From positions 1 to 10,460 of the forward strand of contig WQXD01000107.1 of assembly GCA_009785015.1 (NCBI GenBank): a stretch of DNA of 10,460 nucleotides, read 5' to 3'. A program made the translations under genes and the position numbers. Below are positions 6,122-10,460 of the stretch, one piece after another. This stretch comes from Oscillospiraceae bacterium. GTDB lineage: Bacteria; Bacillota_A; Clostridia; Oscillospirales; WRJC01. A model generated the notes under the pieces. That model made no database searches. It was not told where the DNA came from and saw only the letters and a list, made by a program, of their open reading frames with translations. The stretch's first letter is position 1. Each line of letters opens with the position of its first letter.

Positions 6122-7166
6122 AGGGACGGTTACATTGACGACGCCGAGGCTGATTCTGCGCCGTTTTAAGCCGGACGACGCCGGGGCAATGTACAATAAC
6201 TGGGCGACGGATGAAAAAGTGCCGAAATTTCTGTCCTGGAATATTCACAAATCCGTGGAAGAAACAAAAGGGTTGGTAGCCAAATGGGTTGCCGAATATG
6301 ATAATCCCGAATGCTATCATTGGGTGATCGAATACGAGAACACCATTGTCGGGGCGATAAACCTGCACGCCGTATCCAACAAATCATGGCGCGCCGAACT
6401 TGGGTACAGCATGGGTTCGAGATGGTGGAACAGGGGAATTATGACCGAAGCTGTCCGCGCAGTGTTAAAATTCGCCTTTGACGAAATCGGATTCAACAAG
6501 ATTTGCGCCCTGCATGACACGGAAAATGCCGGTTCGGGCAAAGTCATGCAAAAAGCGGGGATGGTGCGTGAAGGCCATTTCTGCAAACACACCCGCAGGA
6601 AAGACGGCAGCTGGGGCGACACCGATTTTTACGGCATTTGGAATAATAATGGCATAAATATTCAAAAATTCACAAAGCACACAAATGATTTGCAATCAAA
6701 AACCCCGGCAATCGCCGCTCTCGCCGGCGAGATCTGGCGCGAACACTACACGCCGATTATCGGGGAGGCGCAGGTCGAATATATGCTGGAAAAATTCCAG
6801 TCCGCCAAACAAATTTACGAGGATATAACAGAAAACGATTATGTTTATTTTACTTCCGAACAAATAAAAAGCGGCGAATTGAGCGGTTACTGCGCCGTCC
6901 GGCCGAAAGAAGATTGTTTGCTTCTCAGCAAACTGTACATCCGCAAAGAGTGTCGGGGAAAGGGCACCGCCCGCAGTTTTCTCGATGAAGCGGCTGCGCT
7001 GTGCCGGTTTTACGGTTTTGACAAAATCCGTCTGACCGTGAACAAGTATAACGGCAATTCGATTGCGGCATATCACAAAATGGGCTTTGAAACAATAGAT
7101 TCCGTCAAAAATGACATCGGCGGCGGCTTCTTTATGGACGATTTTGTGATGGAGCTTCTGATATAA
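6108..7166 (+). CDS. Tandem two-domain GNAT acetyltransferase
   Basis: The 352-residue chain holds two acetyl-CoA-dependent N-acetyltransferase domains. Residues 1-180 resemble RimJ/RimL-type enzymes: LTTPRLILRRF at the start, the cofactor loop GSRWWNRGIMTEA (103-115) and NAGSGKVMQKAGMVREG (140-156). Residues 198-352 form a second GNAT of a different subgroup, with an IW..HY.PIIG..Q.EYML opening (209-227), cofactor loop LYIRKECRGKGTA (276-288) and the closing NGNSIAAYHKMGF (315-327). A short linker (181-197) joins them. Substrates could be ribosomal protein N-termini, amino sugars, polyamines or antibiotics; nothing in the sequence decides. AGAGG (6097-6101) inside the end of pyrE is 6 nt before ATG 6108, so the two genes are translationally coupled. 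Its stop lies 9 nt from the stop of the convergent ATPase gene. Confidence 0.88.
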   Translation: MLTHKGTVTLTTPRLILRRFKPDDAGAMYNNWATDEKVPKFLSWNIHKSVEETKGLVAKWVAEYDNPECYHWVIEYENTIVGAINLHAVSNKSWRAELGYSMGSRWWNRGIMTEAVRAVLKFAFDEIGFNKICALHDTENAGSGKVMQKAGMVREGHFCKHTRRKDGSWGDTDFYGIWNNNGINIQKFTKHTNDLQSKTPAIAALAGEIWREHYTPIIGEAQVEYMLEKFQSAKQIYEDITENDYVYFTSEQIKSGELSGYCAVRPKEDCLLLSKLYIRKECRGKGTARSFLDEAAALCRFYGFDKIRLTVNKYNGNSIAAYHKMGFETIDSVKNDIGGGFFMDDFVMELLI

Positions 7167-7175
7167 GGCCGAATT

Positions 7176-8744
7176 TTATATGATTATTTCAAAAATCTTT
7201 TTGCCGTCAATATCTATCCATTTCGTTTTGCGTTCTTTGTTTTTTTCTTTGCGGAAATCAAATATCATCAAATATCCCTTTTCGGCTTTTTTTGTTTCCA
7301 TATAACCGACAAGCTGTTTATACGCGTTTTTCTCGGCTTTTTCGCCGCCCCATATTTTAAGTTCTATGATAAATTGGTCGCGTCCGAAATCCACTGCTAT
7401 ATCCATTCGGCGCAAATCGGTAAACTGGCTCTCTATATGATAAAAACCCTGACCGTTGATAAGCGGTTTCAAATATGATAAAAACATCAGCCTTCCGTGG
7501 CGCTCTAAAAATTTTGCGTCGTTTTCGTTAAACAATTCTGCGTAATGATCCGCGAATTTGCGCAGGCATAATTCCATATCGAATCTTCCGTCGCTCAATA
7601 TATCCTGCTGTATGATACCGGAGTATTTTTTGCTTTTTGATCCTTCGTCTTTCGATATGAAATAATCGCAGATTATTATCTCGAATATTTTATTTGAGAT
7701 TTTCACCGATTGATTCTCTCTTTTTATAATCCCGTATGTAAGGCCCATGTTTATTGCGGGATTGCCGAATGTAAATGTCCGTTGGGCTCCGATTATCAGT
7801 ATTTCGTATATCAACTCGTATAAATCCCGGTTGTTTTCAAGGTTTTTGAATAAGTCGTCAAATAATGTGTTTTGCTCGTGGAGAATTATGCCTACGGCTT
7901 CACGTATCCCATCAATGGTCCATTTTTGGTCTAATTTTTCATCGATACATTGGCAGACTCTTGAAACCAAAAACGGGTAACCACTCGTATAACCGTAGAT
8001 TTCTTCGGATATTTCAACGATATTCATCCCCGTTTTGTGGTCTGTTTCATAATCTTTCAGCATTGTCGCGATTTCTGCCGGATTAAATGACATATCAACA
8101 TCGAAGTCTGCCGCTATGTTCCACGGAGAATTATACATTTTGCTTTCTGTTTCGGACGGGATGTATGAACCTTCCGTTATCATCTTCAGTTTCATGTTTT
8201 TTATATCGTACACACCCGCGAGTATTACGCTGTGAAATGTGCAGTCGTCGCCGTTTTTACGCGCCAGATACTTTTCTCTCAGCATATTCAAAAATTTTAC
8301 GAATATGCGGTTGCCAGTCGCGTTGTCGGCTTCGTCTATCATAAGGACAACTCTATTTTTCTCGCACATATTTGTTATGTGCTCGTTTAGCGAATCGAAA
8401 TTGGCGATATTCGGAGCTTTCCATTTTTCGGCGTATTCTTTATCTGCCGGCGTCAACTTTAGTGCTTTCGATATTTGCCTTGTCAAAGATTCGCAAAAAT
8501 TTTCCTCCGAGGCGAAATTTTCGTCGCTCACCCCTTGAAAACTGATATGCGCCACAATGTATTCTCCTGTCAATCGTCTTCTTAACTCGTATAAAGTCGT
8601 GGTTTTGCCGTACTGACGGGCTTCGTTTATTGTAAAATAATATCCGTTGTCTATCAGTTTTTTTATCTGCGCTATTTTACCGGTTATATCGACCATATAG
8701 TCTTTCGCGGGGACGCAGTTCCCCGTCACATTAAATTTTTTCAT
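7176..8744 (-). CDS. AAA-like ATPase with C-terminal PD-(D/E)XK nuclease-like domain
   Basis: Taken from ATG 8744 (522 residues). Residues about 20-290 are an AAA-like P-loop domain: NEARQYGKTTTL (40-51) is the Walker A loop, with E41 where the first Gly usually stands, and VVLMIDEAD (132-140) is Walker B. GYTSGYPFLVSRVC (251-264) is typical of this ATPase group. A winged-helix-like middle section follows. Residues 440-500 carry D448, then FIIELKIWGGEK with E461 and K463, and a YKQLVGYM helix: the core of a PD-(D/E)XK fold. Such fusions are common, often multicopy, in Clostridia and Bacteroidetes; their role is unproven. Start choice: GAGG (8752-8755) lies 7 nt before ATG 8744, while the TTG at 8777 overlaps the preceding gene. 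It starts 14 nt after the VOC stop, so it belongs to that operon. Base composition looks more AT-rich than the kinase region. Confidence 0.88.
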   Translation of the reverse strand: MKKFNVTGNCVPAKDYMVDITGKIAQIKKLIDNGYYFTINEARQYGKTTTLYELRRRLTGEYIVAHISFQGVSDENFASEENFCESLTRQISKALKLTPADKEYAEKWKAPNIANFDSLNEHITNMCEKNRVVLMIDEADNATGNRIFVKFLNMLREKYLARKNGDDCTFHSVILAGVYDIKNMKLKMITEGSYIPSETESKMYNSPWNIAADFDVDMSFNPAEIATMLKDYETDHKTGMNIVEISEEIYGYTSGYPFLVSRVCQCIDEKLDQKWTIDGIREAVGIILHEQNTLFDDLFKNLENNRDLYELIYEILIIGAQRTFTFGNPAINMGLTYGIIKRENQSVKISNKIFEIIICDYFISKDEGSKSKKYSGIIQQDILSDGRFDMELCLRKFADHYAELFNENDAKFLERHGRLMFLSYLKPLINGQGFYHIESQFTDLRRMDIAVDFGRDQFIIELKIWGGEKAEKNAYKQLVGYMETKKAEKGYLMIFDFRKEKNKERKTKWIDIDGKKIFEIII

Positions 8745-8751
8745 AATTTCG

Positions 8752-8755
8752 CCTC
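8752..8755 (-). promoter_or_regulatory. Ribosome binding site that fixes the ATPase-nuclease start
   Basis: GAGG on the minus strand, within AGAGGCG, 7 nt before ATG 8744. It favours the 522-residue form over the one beginning at TTG 8777, which would overlap the end of the VOC gene by 19 nt and has no evident site. Confidence 0.7.
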
Positions 8756-8758
8756 TAT

Positions 8759-9121
8759 TCACACGAAAATGCACCAACGCACCCCGTATTTATCGGTTAT
8801 GTCCGCCATAATCGAACTCCAGTCCACATCGTGGTAAGTGAGTTTGCCGCCGTCGCCGAGTTTTTCGATAATTTCCCGAACAACTTCTTCTTCCCCCGCG
8901 CCGAAGTCCAGGCAAAATTGCATCGTGTTACCTGCAACGGCTTCTGCTTCGGGAGTTTCGCAGAACGCAAAAATTTGCCCAAAAATGTTTTGTTCGGCGT
9001 GGACGATTGTCCCGTTTTCGTGCTTGCCGTAAATCAAAACTTCCGCGCCGAAAACGTTTTGATAAAATTCAACGGCTTGATCGCTGTTTTTGATATATAC
9101 CTGCATCATTGACCTTTGCAT
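8759..9121 (-). CDS. VOC superfamily protein, PhnB/glyoxalase-like
   Basis: The 120-residue protein has the two beta-alpha-beta-beta-beta repeats of the vicinal oxygen chelate fold. MQVYIKNSDQAVEFYQNVFGAEVL (6-29) is the usual opening of the PhnB-type subgroup, and the closing DKYGVRWCIFV (110-120) corresponds to its fGvrW ending. Metal ligands typical of true glyoxalase I are not evident; H41, E43 and the acidic patch near 98-100 are candidates only. Members range from resistance proteins to enzymes of unknown substrate, so no reaction is assigned. AGGGGG (9129-9134) is 7 nt before ATG 9121. It lies between the HipA-fold kinase (43-nt gap) and the ATPase-nuclease (14-nt gap) and is probably co-transcribed with both. 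Confidence 0.85.
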   Translation of the reverse strand: MQRSMMQVYIKNSDQAVEFYQNVFGAEVLIYGKHENGTIVHAEQNIFGQIFAFCETPEAEAVAGNTMQFCLDFGAGEEEVVREIIEKLGDGGKLTYHDVDWSSIMADITDKYGVRWCIFV

Positions 9122-9164
9122 AAATTCACCCCCTGATAAATTTTATAAATGCCGCCTTTCTGCA

Positions 9165-10304
9165 TTATCTAATCAGCAATTTTTCAATTTGCGAATTTAC
9201 AACATTCAAAATCGCGGATAATCTGGTTTTGGCCTCAAATGCGTTTTCAAATGTCTCCCAAAAGATTTTTTCGGCGTTTTGTTTGACTGAAAAAATATTT
9301 TCCCGATAATTTGAAACTTTGACTAATTTTATCTGCTCTTCGAAATCCTTGACAAACGGTTTGGCCCGCGGCGTGCCGGTGTCTATCACAACACGATTGA
9401 AAAACAAACTTGAACCCGTGTCGAATACCGGCGCGGGTTTTATAAACTCGCCTGTATCCGCGCTTCTCAGCATTCCGAAATTGCCGAAATGCCTGTCCTC
9501 ATTTAAAACGATATAATCCAAAATCAGTATCAGCTCCAAAATATGCCCGTACTCGCCGTAAATCCTTTTGCAAATATCAAAATGTTCGGCTTTGTACGAC
9601 GCGCTTTCTATTTGGCGGAAGTTCGTGAAGGGCACAAATTCCGTATCGGCAGTGATGAAATTCTTGCATGACGAATATACTTTTTTGCCGGTCTTGTTCT
9701 TTTCTTCCCATATAAAGTCATATCCGGCCGCAAAGTCATTTCCAAGCAATAACTTCGCGATTTTGCCCGCGAAAACTTCCCGGAAGGGTTCCGTCTGATA
9801 AAACGGATCCGAACTGCCTTTTATCAGATATCTTTCGCCGCCGATTATTTTCCAGCGTTTTTTCAGCGCGCCGTCGCTTGAATTATCGGGGGAAATAAGA
9901 CTGCCTCCGTTCCAGTCCCCCATAAGCAGCATATCGCCTATATCCTCGCTGAAATCGTTGTGGAAAAAGTTTACGTTTTTCCATTGCGTATTTTTATCGT
10001 GCGCCGGTCTGATCCAATATTGGTCGGAAAGGGAAAGCCCCATGCTTTTTTCGGCCAAGGCGTCGAGGGGGATATTATTAAGATGAAAAAACAATTCCTT
10101 TATCCCGTCCCTGCTTGCGGGTATCCTGCGGCTCTGCCACCAGGATATCACCCGGTCAATATCGACGCTGTCACTATGTTCAATCAAAAATACGGGAAGC
10201 AGCTTTTTATTGTCTTTTCGCAGATTTTCGATTTTGCGGATATTTCCGTTTGTCATTTCCATATCGAAAAGCTCCGCGTCTTTGTTTTGAAGCGTATAAA
10301 TCAT
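9165..10304 (-). CDS. HipA-fold serine/threonine kinase-like protein
   Basis: The protein has 379 residues. The catalytic loop DYIVLNEDRHFGNFGML (263-279) has the N-x-DRH-x-x-N pattern of HipA-type kinases, with D270 as likely base and N275 as metal ligand. PAPVFDTGSSL (290-300) supplies the second metal Asp, D295. The ATP lysine is probably K162 in YLIKGSS, after a DGALKKRWK loop (144-152). The N-terminal part, with RRIPASRDGI (59-68) and SLSDQYWIRP (91-100), recurs in a clostridial HipA-like group I know from recall. The substrate is unknown; classical HipA phosphorylates GltX, and related CtkA is an effector kinase. No HipB-like antitoxin is visible, although the gene upstream is cut off. 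ATG 10304 fits the group's N-terminus but has no clear ribosome binding site. M15 (ATG 10262) has GGAG 9 nt upstream and is an alternative start. Confidence 0.82.
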   Translation of the reverse strand: MIYTLQNKDAELFDMEMTNGNIRKIENLRKDNKKLLPVFLIEHSDSVDIDRVISWWQSRRIPASRDGIKELFFHLNNIPLDALAEKSMGLSLSDQYWIRPAHDKNTQWKNVNFFHNDFSEDIGDMLLMGDWNGGSLISPDNSSDGALKKRWKIIGGERYLIKGSSDPFYQTEPFREVFAGKIAKLLLGNDFAAGYDFIWEEKNKTGKKVYSSCKNFITADTEFVPFTNFRQIESASYKAEHFDICKRIYGEYGHILELILILDYIVLNEDRHFGNFGMLRSADTGEFIKPAPVFDTGSSLFFNRVVIDTGTPRAKPFVKDFEEQIKLVKVSNYRENIFSVKQNAEKIFWETFENAFEAKTRLSAILNVVNSQIEKLLIR

Positions 10305-10315
10305 ATAACATTACT

Positions 10316-10333
10316 ATTCATTTGCATTCATTT
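10316..10333. repeat. Two direct copies of ATTCATTT before the HipA-fold kinase
   Basis: ATTCATTT occurs at 10316-10323 and 10326-10333, with a 10-bp period (one helix turn), in the 28-nt gap between the upstream gene's stop and ATG 10304. It could be a same-face protein site, or simply AT-rich spacer; two copies are weak evidence. Confidence 0.25.
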
Positions 10334-10460
10334 CAAAACTGTCGGTACAAGGCTTCAAGCCTGTCTATGTGGCCGCGCAGTACCGACCTCAGTTCGCTTG
10401 CGTCTCCGGCGTCTGCCGCTTCCATCTCGGAACTGTACGCCTGGGCTATCTTGGCGATCA
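10333..10460 (-). CDS. C-terminal end of a gene upstream of the HipA-fold kinase (partial)
   Basis: The frame is open from the right edge for 41 codons and stops at TGA (10335-10333), 28 nt before the kinase ATG. The visible peptide begins IAKIAQAYSSEMEAADAGD and ends ELRSVLRGHIDRLEALYRQF. It is rich in charged and alternating hydrophobic residues and predicted helical, with the last 20 residues forming an amphipathic helix. GC-rich codon use and the tight spacing support a real gene in the same operon. The tail faintly recalls MobC-type or small helical regulatory proteins, but the similarity is too slight to name it. Whether it is a partner or antitoxin of the kinase needs the sequence beyond the window. 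Confidence 0.6.
   Translation of the reverse strand, partial: IAKIAQAYSSEMEAADAGDASELRSVLRGHIDRLEALYRQF

Overview
The window looks like a chromosomal segment of a low-to-moderate-GC Firmicute, most likely a gut-type Clostridia member. The grounds are strong purine-rich ribosome binding sites, sigma-A promoters close to consensus, a sortase-like PVTGD sorting signal, a 7TM-type hybrid histidine kinase, and a HipA-fold kinase of a kind I associate with Clostridia (SLSDQYW and NEDRHFGN motifs). This taxonomy is inferred; no rRNA or other marker gene is present. No mobile element, CRISPR array or tRNA was seen, and no gene-free stretch exceeds 300 bases.

Left part (1-1264). The 3' end of a small membrane protein on the + strand meets a minus-strand cell-surface protein tail to tail at a shared terminator hairpin. 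The surface protein has a signal peptide, a discoidin-like domain, a Pro/Ala-rich linker and a C-terminal anchor. It has its own promoter, a perfect TTGACA-N17-TATAAT, and a 9-bp palindrome at the predicted 5' end of the mRNA.

Signalling block (1265-5369, minus strand). A flavodoxin-like protein, a large membrane hybrid histidine kinase (7TM, PAS, HisKA/HATPase, REC, Hpt) and a REC-GGDEF diguanylate cyclase are in tandem, the last two only 4 nt apart. All phosphorelay residues are visible, which suggests a His-Asp-His-Asp relay ending in c-di-GMP synthesis. The kinase reading frame continues upstream of its first usable start codon through a clear transmembrane helix, so the 5' end as sequenced probably carries a frameshift or uses a non-standard start.

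Divergent promoter region (5370-5584). Two extended -10 promoters with almost the same 11-bp core face away from each other and flank an AT-rich 7-bp inverted repeat.

Plus-strand pair (5585-7166). An orotate phosphoribosyltransferase overlaps by 14 nt a gene encoding two GNAT acetyltransferase domains in one chain.

Right part (7176-10460, minus strand). An apparent operon reads from a gene cut by the window edge into a HipA-fold kinase, a VOC/PhnB-type protein and an AAA-like ATPase with a C-terminal PD-(D/E)XK nuclease-like domain. Its function is not known to me. Kinase plus ATPase-nuclease could be a toxin-antitoxin or defence-type module, but this is conjecture.
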